Shown piece after piece: positions 8,408-17,520 of a stretch of 64,000 bases of DNA. Location of the stretch: the NCBI RefSeq assembly GCF_025151995.1, contig NZ_CP102290.1, forward strand, positions 1,798,001 to 1,862,000, written 5' to 3'. The stretch is from Ruminococcus gauvreauii. Its GTDB lineage: Bacteria > Bacillota > Clostridia > Lachnospirales > Lachnospiraceae. Made by a program: the position numbers and the translations under genes. The notes beneath the pieces are model-generated. The model had not been told where the DNA came from and made no database searches. It was given only the letters and a program-made list of their open reading frames with translations. Positions within the stretch are counted from its first letter, which is position 1. Every line of letters starts with the position of its first letter.

Positions 8408-9349
8408 TCAGCGTTTCCGGTCGGACAATACGGCGACCAGAATAACCAGACCTTTGATGACATCCTGATAGTAGGATGATACGCCCAGAATGTTCAGACC
8501 GTTGTTCAGTACCGCGATGATCAGTACACCGATGAAAGTACCGTAGATCTTTCCGCGGCCGCCGCTCATGCTTGTTCCGCCGAGCGCTACCGCAGCGATG
8601 GCGTCCAGCTCATAACCGTCTCCGAGTGTCGGCTGTGCGGATCCCAGTCTCGACAGAAGGATCAGTCCGGACAAAGCCGCCATGAAACCGGAGATCGCAT
8701 ACGCGATGATCTTGGTCTTATGAATATTGATACCTGCCAGCTTCGCACACTTCCAGTTGCTTCCCGTAGCATACACGGCGCGTCCAAAGGTTGTTTTATT
8801 CAACAGGAAGAAAAATGCGATAAAAATAAGTACCAGCAGAATTACAGGAATCGGAATGCGGTAGAAATTACCTTTTCCGATCAGTTTCAGAACGAAGCTG
8901 TCTCCCAGGTTTGAGATCGGTTTTCCGCTGGTGAAGATCATCGTCAGTCCGCGGTAAACCGTCATCGTGATCAGCGTCGCGATAAACGGCTGCAGTCTTC
9001 CCTTCGTCACCAGCAGTCCGCTGACGATACCGAGTCCTGTACCGATCGCCAGCGCTCCGATCATGGCTGCTCCGGCAGGCACACCAGCTGCAATCATCCC
9101 TGCACAGAGTGCAGTACTAAGTGCCAGTACGGATCCCACGGACAGATCGATTGCATCCGTGAGGATGACACATGTCATGCCGAAGGCGATCAGTCCGTTG
9201 ATGGATGACTGCCGAAGCAGTGATAAAAAGTTGCTCCATGTGCGGAATTCAGGGCTGACCACACTGATTCCTATGATCAGGATGATCAGTGCGATCAATG
9301 CACCCAGATCCTGCGCATGATTTAAAATTCCTTTTTGATTGGATTTCAT
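8408..9349 (-). CDS. rbsC: Ribose ABC transporter permease RbsC
   Basis: A 313-residue CUT2 permease with the family marks AIDLSVGSVLALS, the loop GSNWKCAKLAGI and the late segment AAVALGGTSMSGGRG. It forms the membrane channel for ribose. Its ATG overlaps the rbsA stop (ATGA at 9346-9349), so translation is coupled, and GGGAGG lies upstream within rbsA. Confidence 0.95.
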   Translation of the reverse strand: MKSNQKGILNHAQDLGALIALIILIIGISVVSPEFRTWSNFLSLLRQSSINGLIAFGMTCVILTDAIDLSVGSVLALSTALCAGMIAAGVPAGAAMIGALAIGTGLGIVSGLLVTKGRLQPFIATLITMTVYRGLTMIFTSGKPISNLGDSFVLKLIGKGNFYRIPIPVILLVLIFIAFFFLLNKTTFGRAVYATGSNWKCAKLAGINIHKTKIIAYAISGFMAALSGLILLSRLGSAQPTLGDGYELDAIAAVALGGTSMSGGRGKIYGTFIGVLIIAVLNNGLNILGVSSYYQDVIKGLVILVAVLSDRKR

Positions 9350-10833
9350 GATATTGTACCTCCCGTCGCCAACGTCATAATATTCTCCTGGTTCGCCTCT
9401 TCCTTACTGATGATTCCGCGAACCTCCCCCTCTCTCACGACCATGATCCGGTCGCTCATTCCGAGGACCTCCGGGAGCTCAGAGGATACCATTATAATCG
9501 CTACGCCTTTCGCAGCCAGCTCATTGATAATTGTATAAATTTCTTTCTTGGCGCCGATATCCACTCCCCTGGTGGGTTCATCCAGAATCAGTATGCTGGG
9601 ATTCGTGTAGATCCATTTCGCGAATACTACTTTCTGCTGGTTTCCGCCGCTAAGGTTATTGCATTCATGGTCAGGCCCGAAACACTTAATATGAAGCTCC
9701 CCGATGCCTTTCTCAACCAGATCCTGCTCCTTCTTTTTCTGCATGACCCTGTGACTGGAGACACTGGACAGATTTGCAAGGGCAATGTTCTTTTCAATAC
9801 TCTCTTCCAGCATGAGTCCTTCCACCTTCCGGTCCTCCGTGATAAATCCGATTCCGCACTTCATCGCCTGAATCGGAGACTTAATACGCACTTCCCTGCC
9901 CTGAATCTCAACGGTTCCATGTTCATAGGAAAGATTTCCAAATATGGCCTGCATGATCTCTGTCCTTCCGGCGCCCATCAGCCCGGAAACCCCCAGGACC
10001 TCACCTGAGTGCACTTCAAAGTTCACATCCTGAAATACTCCCTGCTTCGTCAGACCCTTTACCTTCAGTACAGTCTCTCCTATTTTACTGCTCCGTACGG
10101 GATACCGCTCACCGATCTCACGTCCGATCATCATTTTGACGATCTCATTCATATTCGTCTCCGGTATATGTTTGGTACCCACGTAAGTCCCGTCTCTCAG
10201 CACGCTGATCCTGTCACACAGCTCGAAGATTTCCTCCATACGGTGCGAAATATATACGATAGATACTCCCGACTTCCGGAGGGATTGTATCACTTCAAAC
10301 AGTATCATCGTCTCGCTCTGGGTCAGCGCCGCTGTCGGTTCGTCCATGATAATGACTTTGGCATCTACCATCAATGCCTTGCAGATTTCGATCATCTGCT
10401 GCTGCCCCACGGACAGATTGGACATCACCTCCGACGGTGATATATGAACGCCGAGCCTGTCCAGTGCCTCCGCCGCCTTTTTCCGCATTGCCTTCTGGTC
10501 ACAGAGTCCAAATCTCGTCTTGATCTCTTTTCCCATAAAGAGATTTTCTTCCACCGTCAGGTCAAACAATACATTTAATTCCTGGTGGATAAATACGATG
10601 CCGGCCTTCTCAGCTTCCTGAGGGCTTTTGAAGTGTACTTCTCGTCCATCTACCAGTACAGTGCCTGCATCCCTGGTATAGACACCCGTCAGGATTTTCA
10701 TAAGCGTGGATTTGCCCGCGCCGTTCTCGCCCATCAGCGCATGGACTTCACCGTCGCCCAGGACAAAACCTGCATCTTTCAGAACCTGATTGCTTCCGAA
10801 AGATTTATCGATTCCTTTCATCTCAATCTGCAT
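9346..10833 (-). CDS. rbsA: Ribose ABC transporter ATP-binding protein RbsA
   Basis: A 495-residue tandem ATPase. The N-terminal half has Walker A GENGAGKST, signature LSVGQQQ and Walker B VIIMDEPTAAL. The C-terminal half has the modified P-loop GLMGAGRTE and a full LSGGNQQK signature with LILDEPTRGVD. This mix of one altered and one normal half is the rule in the family. It powers ribose uptake through RbsC. The start has AGGGAGG nine bases upstream; the gene lies 24 bases after rbsD. Confidence 0.95.
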   Translation of the reverse strand: MQIEMKGIDKSFGSNQVLKDAGFVLGDGEVHALMGENGAGKSTLMKILTGVYTRDAGTVLVDGREVHFKSPQEAEKAGIVFIHQELNVLFDLTVEENLFMGKEIKTRFGLCDQKAMRKKAAEALDRLGVHISPSEVMSNLSVGQQQMIEICKALMVDAKVIIMDEPTAALTQSETMILFEVIQSLRKSGVSIVYISHRMEEIFELCDRISVLRDGTYVGTKHIPETNMNEIVKMMIGREIGERYPVRSSKIGETVLKVKGLTKQGVFQDVNFEVHSGEVLGVSGLMGAGRTEIMQAIFGNLSYEHGTVEIQGREVRIKSPIQAMKCGIGFITEDRKVEGLMLEESIEKNIALANLSSVSSHRVMQKKKEQDLVEKGIGELHIKCFGPDHECNNLSGGNQQKVVFAKWIYTNPSILILDEPTRGVDIGAKKEIYTIINELAAKGVAIIMVSSELPEVLGMSDRIMVVREGEVRGIISKEEANQENIMTLATGGTIS

Positions 10834-10857
10834 GTCCTATGCCTCCCTTTCTCTTTC

Positions 10858-11265
10858 TCAGAACAAACAGCCGGACTGCAGAATGATGTTGGCATAAGGC
10901 GTAGTCTCACCTGTGCGGATCACCGCCCTGCACATCTTTGTCTGCTCTTTCAGCTCCCGGTGGCTGACATACTCTATCTCACATGGGTTATCCATTTTTT
11001 TAACCAGATCAAGTATCTCCTTCCACATTGCCGGGCTGTGTTCCTTTATTTCTTCTGCCAGAATAATTTTTTCTGTTTTCATATCACCGGTAACTTCCGT
11101 TAATACATCCATGAACCCCGGCACGCCTAATTTTACAGCCAGGTCAATCCTTTCTGTCTCGTCCGGTATCGGGAGTCCACAGTCTCCCACTGCCAGTGTA
11201 TCCGTATGTCCCATGTAAGAAAGGACTCTTGAAATATCACTGTTTAAAATTCCATTTTTCTTCAT
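10858..11265 (-). CDS. rbsD: D-ribose pyranase RbsD
   Basis: A 135-residue protein that converts beta-pyranose to furanose forms of ribose so that ribokinase can act. The catalytic His20 of the MGHTD motif, the following GDCGLPIP block and the C-terminal GETTPYANIILQSG block are all present, and the length is that of the family. It starts three bases after the rbsK stop. Confidence 0.95.
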   Translation of the reverse strand: MKKNGILNSDISRVLSYMGHTDTLAVGDCGLPIPDETERIDLAVKLGVPGFMDVLTEVTGDMKTEKIILAEEIKEHSPAMWKEILDLVKKMDNPCEIEYVSHRELKEQTKMCRAVIRTGETTPYANIILQSGCLF

Positions 11266-11268
11266 TCT

Positions 11269-12159
11269 CTATTCTCCCAGTTCACTAATGACTTCTTCAT
11301 AAGTCGGCATACCGCCCTGCGCGCCGAATTTTTCAGTGGAAAGGCCGGCCGCAGTATTTGCAAAGCGCAGTGCCGCTTCCATATTCCTGCCTTCTGTCAT
11401 GGCAACAGTGAAAGCTCCGTTCAGAGTGTCACCCGCCCCTGTTGTATCTACAACCTTCGATTTTCTGGCAGGCACCAGGATCGTTTCCCCGCTCTTCAGA
11501 CACGTCCCGACTCCGCGTGAGCCCTGTGTGATCACCAGTTTCTCCGGGTACGCCTTTAGAAGCTCTTCAAATGAACGCTCCTCCCCAAACAAAATCACCG
11601 CCTCATGTTCATTGGGCGTCAGATAAGTCACCTTCTCCAGAATCTCCTGACTTACCGGTCTGGCAGGTGCCGGGTTCAGTACAACCTTTACTCCATTTGC
11701 AGCGCAAAGTTCGGCAACATACTCAACCGTATCCTGCGGTATCTCATGCTGAAGCAGAACAATCTCACATTCAAGCAGAGAATCTTTTATCCCATTGATA
11801 TAGTCAATATCCACACAGTCATTCGTTCCCGCTACCACAATGATCGTATTGTCATTCTCACCAACCGTGATGATCGCAAGTCCTGTAGGTACTCCTTTCA
11901 CGATTCTGATATGCTGCGTTTTCACGCCCATGTTCGCAAGATTTTTGATAAGGCTTTCCCCCGCGGCATCATCGCCCACACAGCCGAACATTTCAACATC
12001 TGCACCCAGTCTTGCCATGGCTACTGCCTGATTCGCACCCTTTCCTCCCGGAATGTACTGCAGATCTTCACCTTTTAATGTCTCACCTTTCAGCGGTATC
12101 CTCTCAGCTTTGACTGTCATATCCATGTTAATGCTTCCCACTACTCCGATTTTTTTCAT
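11269..12159 (-). CDS. rbsK: Ribokinase RbsK
   Basis: A 296-residue PfkB-family kinase that makes ribose 5-phosphate. The substrate motif GGKGANQAVA (about residues 38-47) and the anion-hole/catalytic motif DTTGAGDTLNGAF (about 240-252) are present. Its ATG overlaps the rbsR stop (ATGA), which couples translation. Position between rbsR and rbsD supports the ribose assignment. Confidence 0.95.
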   Translation of the reverse strand: MKKIGVVGSINMDMTVKAERIPLKGETLKGEDLQYIPGGKGANQAVAMARLGADVEMFGCVGDDAAGESLIKNLANMGVKTQHIRIVKGVPTGLAIITVGENDNTIIVVAGTNDCVDIDYINGIKDSLLECEIVLLQHEIPQDTVEYVAELCAANGVKVVLNPAPARPVSQEILEKVTYLTPNEHEAVILFGEERSFEELLKAYPEKLVITQGSRGVGTCLKSGETILVPARKSKVVDTTGAGDTLNGAFTVAMTEGRNMEAALRFANTAAGLSTEKFGAQGGMPTYEEVISELGE

Positions 12160-13151
12160 ACTTCTTCCCTCTTTCTCAGCGTCGTCTCCCGCTCTATCAA
12201 TTCCACTTCAAAATGATATCTGATATCCGTCTTTTTTCCTTCAATATGATCGATTAATACCCTGGCTGAAGTTTCTCCCATCAGGGAGATCGGCTGTGCG
12301 ATCGTCGTCAGCTCCGGTGTCATAAGTTCACTCAGGTTAATATTATCGTATCCGATAATCTGGATATCATCCGGCACCCGGTAACCCTTTTTTCTCAGAA
12401 CCTTGTAGACAGAAACCGCGACCATATCGTTTCCGGCAATAATACCGTCTACCCCGGGATATCTCTCCAGCAGCTCCTCCGTCATCCTGATGCCCTCCTG
12501 AAAGCTGTACTTACAGTCCACGAAACGCGGAGCAACATCATACCTGCTGCACATCGCCAGATAGCCTTCAAAACGTTTTCTTGCACTGGACAGCGCCTGA
12601 TCGCCTCGCATGTTGACGATATGGCGGCAGCCGCATTTCACCAGATGTTCCATGGCGAGCCGTCCGCCCTGGTAATGATCCGACTGGACATATGCGATCT
12701 GGTTCTTTGCCTTCACTTCACGGTCGAGTACCACAACCGGAACCCGGCATTGTTCCACACTTTCCCTGATGCCCTCCTGATTCGTCAGCAATATGATACC
12801 GTCCGCATTCATTCTGCTCAGCAGATCCATATTCGTTTTCTCTTTTTCGAGGTCATTATTAGAATTGCAGAGCATCAGCCGGTACCCCCTGCGGTAACTC
12901 TCCTCCTCGATTGCTCGTGCCATCTCATTAAAAAATGGATTCTGGATGTTCGGGAGTATGACACCGATGATTCTTGCTGATTTTTTATATAAGGTCCTTG
13001 CTGTCTCGTTCGGTCTGAAACCGGTTTCTTCTATCACCTTCAAAACCCTCTGCTTCTTCTCGTCGTCAACATTTGCTGTCCCATTCATAACTCTTGATAC
13101 TGTAGAAGGAGAAACTCCCGCCATCTTTGCAACATCTCTAATACTAATCAA
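12156..13151 (-). CDS. rbsR: Ribose operon repressor RbsR (LacI family)
   Basis: A LacI-family regulator of about 331 residues: an N-terminal helix-turn-helix (SIRDVAKMAGVSPSTVSRVMNG) with the hinge after it, then a sugar-binding domain (GVILPNIQNPFFNEMARAIE). I place the start at the TTG at 13149-13151, which gives the normal N terminus of the family and has GGGTGAG just upstream. A TTG 12 codons further up (13185-13187) is in frame but lies inside a palindromic operator and has no ribosome site. It is the first gene of rbsR-K-D-A-C-B, so it should repress its own operon and respond to ribose or a ribose phosphate. Confidence 0.9.
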   Translation of the reverse strand: MISIRDVAKMAGVSPSTVSRVMNGTANVDDEKKQRVLKVIEETGFRPNETARTLYKKSARIIGVILPNIQNPFFNEMARAIEEESYRRGYRLMLCNSNNDLEKEKTNMDLLSRMNADGIILLTNQEGIRESVEQCRVPVVVLDREVKAKNQIAYVQSDHYQGGRLAMEHLVKCGCRHIVNMRGDQALSSARKRFEGYLAMCSRYDVAPRFVDCKYSFQEGIRMTEELLERYPGVDGIIAGNDMVAVSVYKVLRKKGYRVPDDIQIIGYDNINLSELMTPELTTIAQPISLMGETSARVLIDHIEGKKTDIRYHFEVELIERETTLRKREEV

Positions 13152-13171
13152 TATCTCACCCGCTTCCTTTT

Positions 13172-13225
13172 TTGAAACCCGTTTCAAGTTGATTTCATTA
13201 TAATCATTTTACAAAAACATGTCAA
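13172..13225 (-). promoter_or_regulatory. Promoter and RbsR operator of the rbs operon
   Basis: On the minus strand, TTGACA (13220-13225) and TATAAT (13197-13202) are separated by exactly 17 bases, a full consensus promoter. Nine bases after the -10 box lies TTGAAAC-GG-GTTTCAA (13172-13187), with perfect 7-base half sites, placed over the expected transcription start. A LacI-type protein bound here would block initiation. The site also differs from a CcpA cre consensus at only one central base, so catabolite control is possible. Confidence 0.85.
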
Positions 13226-13327
13226 TAAAAATCAGCGTTTTCGTACTTGTGAACAAATTTCCAGCGAATTGCTGTTTTTTTCCACCCTTCTTTTGTCTAT
13301 TATTCACAAAGCTGCTTTACAACGCTG

Positions 13328-13367
13328 AAAAAACCGCCAGAGAGGTTATTAACCTGGTCTCTGACGG
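13328..13367 (-). terminator. Terminator of module 1 operon
   Basis: A stem of ten pairs with one mismatch (13334-13340 onward with the arm ending at 13367) is followed on the minus strand by a run of six T (13328-13333). It lies 45 bases past the dehydrogenase stop. Confidence 0.8.
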
Positions 13368-13411
13368 ATCTTCTTTCAATCTATATTCTTCTCCGATAAT
13401 CTTTAACTTCG

Positions 13412-14455
13412 TCACTCCTCTGACGGATCGATATCGATCAGGACTTTCATCGTTGTCTCGCGATTCCTGTCTATGTACTCATAAGCCTCCAGATACCGGT
13501 CAAAAGAAAAATGCTGGCTCATCAGTGGCTTCAATTGGATTTTTCCTTCTCCAACAAGACGGATCGCTTCTGTATAATCCTCGTGCCGGTACATCATCGT
13601 TGTATTCAGGTCCAATTCATGGTCATTGAGTACTGCCAGATCCACATTTGCCATCTTCCCGAATACAGCAACCAGGATAATGATGCTGCCCTTCCTGGCA
13701 TATTTAATGGCCTGTCCCATGGTAATATCATTCCCTGCACAGTCATAGATCACATCTGCCTTATCAGGTCCAAAGCTCTCTGTCATAGCCTCTCCAAAAT
13801 CCTTATGCTGCGTATTTACGGCAAAATCAGCACCTGCCATTTTCGCCAGACCGAGTCGATAATCTGAAACGTCCGTGATTAATACCCGCGATGCACCGAG
13901 TGCCTTCACAGACTGTGCCAGCAGATTTCCGATCGTTCCCGCCCCCAGAATCGCCACATCTTTGCCATGCAGATCGCCAAACCGCTTTGCCGCGTGTACC
14001 GTCACTGCCAGCGGTTCAATCATAGCACCCTCATTAAACGTCATATGATCCGGAAGCGGTGTGACTTTTGATGCATCCGCGACAAAGTATTCACTGGCCG
14101 CACCGGTTGTCTGAAATCCCATGACCTTCAGTTCTTCACACAAATTATACTTTCCGTGCAGACAGGGATAACACGCCCCGCAATACACCTGAGGTTCAAT
14201 CGTCACCTTCTGTCCTTCTGTAAAGCCGGTAACCCCCGTGCCGCATGTCACGACTTTCGCGGACATTTCATGCCCCTGGGTCACAGGATAGCTGGTGAAC
14301 GGATGCGTACCGTGATACACATGAATGTCACTCCCGCATACGCCTAACTTCATAACCTTTACGAGGACCTGATTTTCTCCCGGTTCAGGAACCGGTACAT
14401 TTCTGTATTCGATTGTCTTTGGAGCAGTCATTACCTGCTGAATCATCGTGTTCAT
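13412..14455 (-). CDS. Zinc-dependent dehydrogenase, sorbitol/xylitol/threonine dehydrogenase type
   Basis: A 347-residue medium-chain dehydrogenase. Catalytic zinc ligands C40 and H62-E63 are in place, the structural zinc cysteines C92, C95, C98 and C106 are all present, and the Rossmann motif GAGTIG follows near residue 170. An Asp after the second beta strand (LITDVSD) suggests NAD rather than NADP. Family members oxidise polyols or sugar acids; the substrate here is unknown. It is the last gene of module 1, directly after the ROK regulator, with GGAGG seven bases before the ATG. Confidence 0.9.
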   Translation of the reverse strand: MNTMIQQVMTAPKTIEYRNVPVPEPGENQVLVKVMKLGVCGSDIHVYHGTHPFTSYPVTQGHEMSAKVVTCGTGVTGFTEGQKVTIEPQVYCGACYPCLHGKYNLCEELKVMGFQTTGAASEYFVADASKVTPLPDHMTFNEGAMIEPLAVTVHAAKRFGDLHGKDVAILGAGTIGNLLAQSVKALGASRVLITDVSDYRLGLAKMAGADFAVNTQHKDFGEAMTESFGPDKADVIYDCAGNDITMGQAIKYARKGSIIILVAVFGKMANVDLAVLNDHELDLNTTMMYRHEDYTEAIRLVGEGKIQLKPLMSQHFSFDRYLEAYEYIDRNRETTMKVLIDIDPSEE

Positions 14456-14501
14456 TTTTTATCCTCCATTTTCCTGTAAGAAGGAGGGCGCTCACACGCA
14501 G

Positions 14502-15611
14502 CTATACCACAGTGGAAAAAAACTGGTGAATCAGTTTAAACGCCATACCGTAAGCCGAAGCCTCCCAGCGATACTTGCCACAATGGATAAACAGGGCATC
14601 CTGGTCCAAATAATCATACTGCATCGTCAGCAGCCGCAGACTGGAAAGGTACTTTTCCATGTATCCCCCCACATGGCCGCCTACGATGATTTCGCAGTCG
14701 TTCAGCATACGGATATTGGAAATGACGACGGAAAGATTTTCCAGATAACGATCCCATATTAATCGGTTCTCTTCATTCCCGTCCTCAAGCAGAGAAAAGA
14801 ATTCCTGAAGATTTCCATCGCCCAGTACCTTGGCGGAACAGTAACTGTCAACACAGCCCTTCTTGCCGCAATAGCAGGTCTTCCCCTCCGGGAATAGAAT
14901 CATATGGCCGATCTCCGAACTCTTATTGTTGACACCTCCGTATGGCTTGCCGTTTACGCTGAAAGCGCCTCCCACGGTGGCGTTCAATGACAGATAAAAT
15001 GCCGTGCCGGTCCGAAAGCGTTTTTCAGACAAAGCTGCTGCATTTCCGTCATTTTCAAAGACTACCGGATAAGGCAGTGCTTTCTCCAGGTCCATCAGGC
15101 TGTAGTTTTCCAGCTGGAATGCATGAGACTTACGAATGACCCGATTACCGTTATCCAACACTCCGGGCAGCGATATCCCGATCCCAAGTATTTTTTCCCT
15201 GTCCGTTACATTTCCCGAAACAAACTCTTCGACCTTTCTGCCGAACTGTTCATAATAGGTATACGTCGGCTCGAAATGAAACCTTATCCGTTCTTTGTTC
15301 AGAAGAACTCCATCCAATCCAACCAGAACCATTTCCAGATGATGGTTCGTTATGTTAATACCAATCGCCAGCCGGGAATCTCGGACGATGGAGATGATCT
15401 TCGCTTTACGCCCTCCGCTCGACTCTGACTGCCCCACTTCGGCAATCAGGCCGCTCTCTTTCAATTCTTTGATTTTTTGCAGTACAGTCGGCAGACTGAA
15501 ACCGCATTCCTGAATAATATCATTCCGGGTAACTTCTCCTCTGTCTGATATGTATTCAATTATCCTACTTTTTATAGCTTTGGTAGTATCCTCACGAAAT
15601 TGTTTTGCCAT
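14502..15611 (-). CDS. ROK-family transcriptional regulator of module 1
   Basis: A 369-residue ROK protein with an N-terminal winged helix (RNDIIQECGFSLPTVLQKIKELKESGLI, about residues 25-52) and a C-terminal sugar-kinase-like fold. The ROK zinc motif C-x-C-G-x2-G-C-x4-C is present (CYCGKKGCVDSYC). The position normally holding the phosphate loop is altered, as in XylR/NagC repressors, although FENDGNAAA is kept. It has its own promoter with a copy of the 24-bp motif shared with the module 1 promoter, so it probably controls both itself and the module. The inducer is likely the sugar imported by the module. Confidence 0.9.
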   Translation of the reverse strand: MAKQFREDTTKAIKSRIIEYISDRGEVTRNDIIQECGFSLPTVLQKIKELKESGLIAEVGQSESSGGRKAKIISIVRDSRLAIGINITNHHLEMVLVGLDGVLLNKERIRFHFEPTYTYYEQFGRKVEEFVSGNVTDREKILGIGISLPGVLDNGNRVIRKSHAFQLENYSLMDLEKALPYPVVFENDGNAAALSEKRFRTGTAFYLSLNATVGGAFSVNGKPYGGVNNKSSEIGHMILFPEGKTCYCGKKGCVDSYCSAKVLGDGNLQEFFSLLEDGNEENRLIWDRYLENLSVVISNIRMLNDCEIIVGGHVGGYMEKYLSSLRLLTMQYDYLDQDALFIHCGKYRWEASAYGMAFKLIHQFFSTVV

Positions 15612-15621
15612 GTTTTATTCC

Positions 15622-15645
15622 TTGTTTTATAAAATATTTTATTTT
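15622..15645. promoter_or_regulatory. Shared 24-bp motif upstream of the ROK gene (probable ROK operator, copy 1)
   Basis: TTGTTTTATAAAATATTTTA continues with TTTT. It contains a perfect 14-bp palindrome (ATAAAATATTTTAT). It matches 22 of 24 positions of the site at 21450-21473 and lies between the ROK promoter and its ribosome-binding site. Confidence 0.7.
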
Positions 15646-15674
15646 AGCTTAACACAAACACGGTTTTCCGTCAA
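15646..15674 (-). promoter_or_regulatory. Internal promoter of the ROK regulator gene
   Basis: TTGACG (15669-15674) and TAAGCT (15646-15651) are spaced by 17 bases on the minus strand, between the esterase stop and the ROK start. The -10 box is weak. The operator motif follows directly. Confidence 0.5.
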
Positions 15675-15679
15675 TCATA

Positions 15680-16507
15680 CTACTTTTTATACGGAATGAT
15701 TCCGCCGAATACATCGTCTTCTTCCGGTTTACCCACAGCATACTCCAGAAACCTGTTCAACGCGCTGCGCCAGAAGATCCAGTCATGAATGCCTTCCCAT
15801 GTTTCATACATGACATCCAGATGACATTTGCACAGTAAATGATAGAATGCCTTATTCTGCTGATGCACCAGCAGGTCTTCTGTCCCGCACGCCAGATAAA
15901 TTTTAGGAACTTCCGCCGCCCTAAGTCTTTTAGCCAGGCAGCCAAGATCCTCTCTTTCCCCGGCTGTTCCCCCCTCACCGACTATGGCCGCAATCTCGTT
16001 GATAAAGTTTGCACCGCAGTCACTGACTTCACCCAGCCTTTCTGCCTCACTGAAAAATGCCCGGATGTCTGTGACCCCGCTGAAAGAGCCAACCGCTGCA
16101 AACACACCGGGCTCAGACAGTGCAGCATGGAGAGCGCCGAAACCGCCCATTGACAGCCCTGCGATCATCAGATGATCCGGGTCAGCCGGTATATGAAACA
16201 TGTTGCCCATCATCTCCGGAAGTTCACCGGTTAAATACTCTGTGTAATGTCCTCCATATTTCATATCCAGCCAGAAACTTTTGTGTCCCTCCGGCACAAT
16301 GACCGCAATATTATATCGTGCTGCAAATTCGTCTGCCAGTCCGTGCCTGATCCAGCCGGATGCATTATCTGAAATGCCATGAAGCAGTATCAATGATTTT
16401 GTCGGACCATCCTTCTGGTAACGGTGTCCATCATAAGGCAGGCTGACATATACCTGTGTCTCAAATCCTAATGTTTTCGGAAATATATTGCCCTGGAAAA
16501 GCGCCAT
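15680..16507 (-). CDS. Alpha/beta-hydrolase esterase (esterase D / PF00756 type)
   Basis: A 275-residue hydrolase without a signal peptide. The nucleophile elbow G-L-S-M-G-G (near residue 118-123), an acidic residue in ACGTEDLL and a His in EGIHDWIFW form the expected triad; the oxyanion region is LLHGISDNASGW. The family includes feruloyl and acetyl xylan esterases, S-formylglutathione hydrolase and siderophore esterases. Inside a sugar transport operon, removal of an acyl group from an imported glycoside or sugar is the most likely job, but the substrate is not known. It lies 41 bases after the permease gene. Confidence 0.88.
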   Translation of the reverse strand: MALFQGNIFPKTLGFETQVYVSLPYDGHRYQKDGPTKSLILLHGISDNASGWIRHGLADEFAARYNIAVIVPEGHKSFWLDMKYGGHYTEYLTGELPEMMGNMFHIPADPDHLMIAGLSMGGFGALHAALSEPGVFAAVGSFSGVTDIRAFFSEAERLGEVSDCGANFINEIAAIVGEGGTAGEREDLGCLAKRLRAAEVPKIYLACGTEDLLVHQQNKAFYHLLCKCHLDVMYETWEGIHDWIFWRSALNRFLEYAVGKPEEDDVFGGIIPYKK

Positions 16508-16548
16508 ATTATGATTCCTCTCTGAGAACCTCTGCTATTTTCTATGGT

Positions 16549-17511
16549 TTACGCTGCTTTCGGTGCCTTTTTGCCTGACCGCCCAAAGCTGTCAAAGACT
16601 ACAACCGCGAGAAGCACAATACCCTTGATGATCTGCTGCCAGTAGTCATTTGCACCCATAATTGACATTCCATTGTTTAAGACTCCGATGATTGCAGCAC
16701 CGATTATCGCTCCCGCGATACTGCCTTTACCGCCATTTACGCTGACTCCGCCCAATACAGCCGCCGTAAGGACGTCCATCTCAAAGCTGTTTGCGATGTT
16801 CGGCTGTCCGGAACCGGTCCGGCAGAGCATAACGATTCCCGCGATACCTGTCAGAAAGCCGAGCAGCGCGTACGTTAAGACACGTGTAAAATGAGTGTTG
16901 ACGCCAGTCAGCCTCAAAGCTTCCTCGTTACTTCCGAGTGCGTAGAAATGCCGCCCGATATAAGTCTTGTTCAATAAGACAATGCCGAATACGATAACCG
17001 CGATCATGATCAGGCCGGGAATCGGAAAGAACCCAAACAGATTTCCCTGTCCTATTGTTTTCAGATAGTCCGGGATACCGTACATCGGATACCCGTTAGA
17101 GATAACGAAAGCTGCCCCGCGAAGTGCCGTCTGCATCGCCAATGTGGCAATGAGCGGCGGAATGCCCGTCCTGCTGATGACAAACCCGTTAAAAGTTCCG
17201 ATCAAGGTAGTAAAAGCGATGCCGATGATCAGCGCAAGAATCGGATTGATTCCCATATTGATGATCAGGTAACAGATAATAATATTCATGATCGCTATCT
17301 GTGATCCGACTGACAGATCCAGCCCCCCGCCGATCAGAACGAAGGTAAAGCCTACCGTAACAATCCCCATCATGGAAATCTGACGGATAATATTCATCGC
17401 GTTGCCCACTGCAAAAAATGCCGGCGATATAATAGAGAACACAATAATCAATGCAATGAAAATAAGAAAAATCATATATTGTTTAAAACCACTGGATACT
17501 TTACGTTTCAT
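16549..17511 (-). CDS. Sugar ABC transporter permease of module 1
   Basis: A 320-residue CUT2 permease with the family marks GGLDLSVGSQIA, GSNEEALRLTGVN and AAVLGGVSVNGGKG, and about ten hydrophobic segments. It forms the channel of the module 1 importer. It follows the ATPase gene by nine bases, in the order binding protein, ATPase, permease. The ligand of the system is not known. Confidence 0.94.
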   Translation of the reverse strand: MKRKVSSGFKQYMIFLIFIALIIVFSIISPAFFAVGNAMNIIRQISMMGIVTVGFTFVLIGGGLDLSVGSQIAIMNIIICYLIINMGINPILALIIGIAFTTLIGTFNGFVISRTGIPPLIATLAMQTALRGAAFVISNGYPMYGIPDYLKTIGQGNLFGFFPIPGLIMIAVIVFGIVLLNKTYIGRHFYALGSNEEALRLTGVNTHFTRVLTYALLGFLTGIAGIVMLCRTGSGQPNIANSFEMDVLTAAVLGGVSVNGGKGSIAGAIIGAAIIGVLNNGMSIMGANDYWQQIIKGIVLLAVVVFDSFGRSGKKAPKAA

Positions 17512-17520
17512 ATTTCCCTC

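Noticed and set aside
13149..13187. Upstream TTG (13185-13187) as the rbsR start
   Set aside because: It lies inside the operator, has no ribosome site and adds residues not expected before the helix-turn-helix.
13197..13202. ATG just downstream of the rbs -10 box as a leader peptide
   Set aside because: The frame ends after four codons, before the operator; no ribosome site precedes it and it lies upstream of the likely transcription start.
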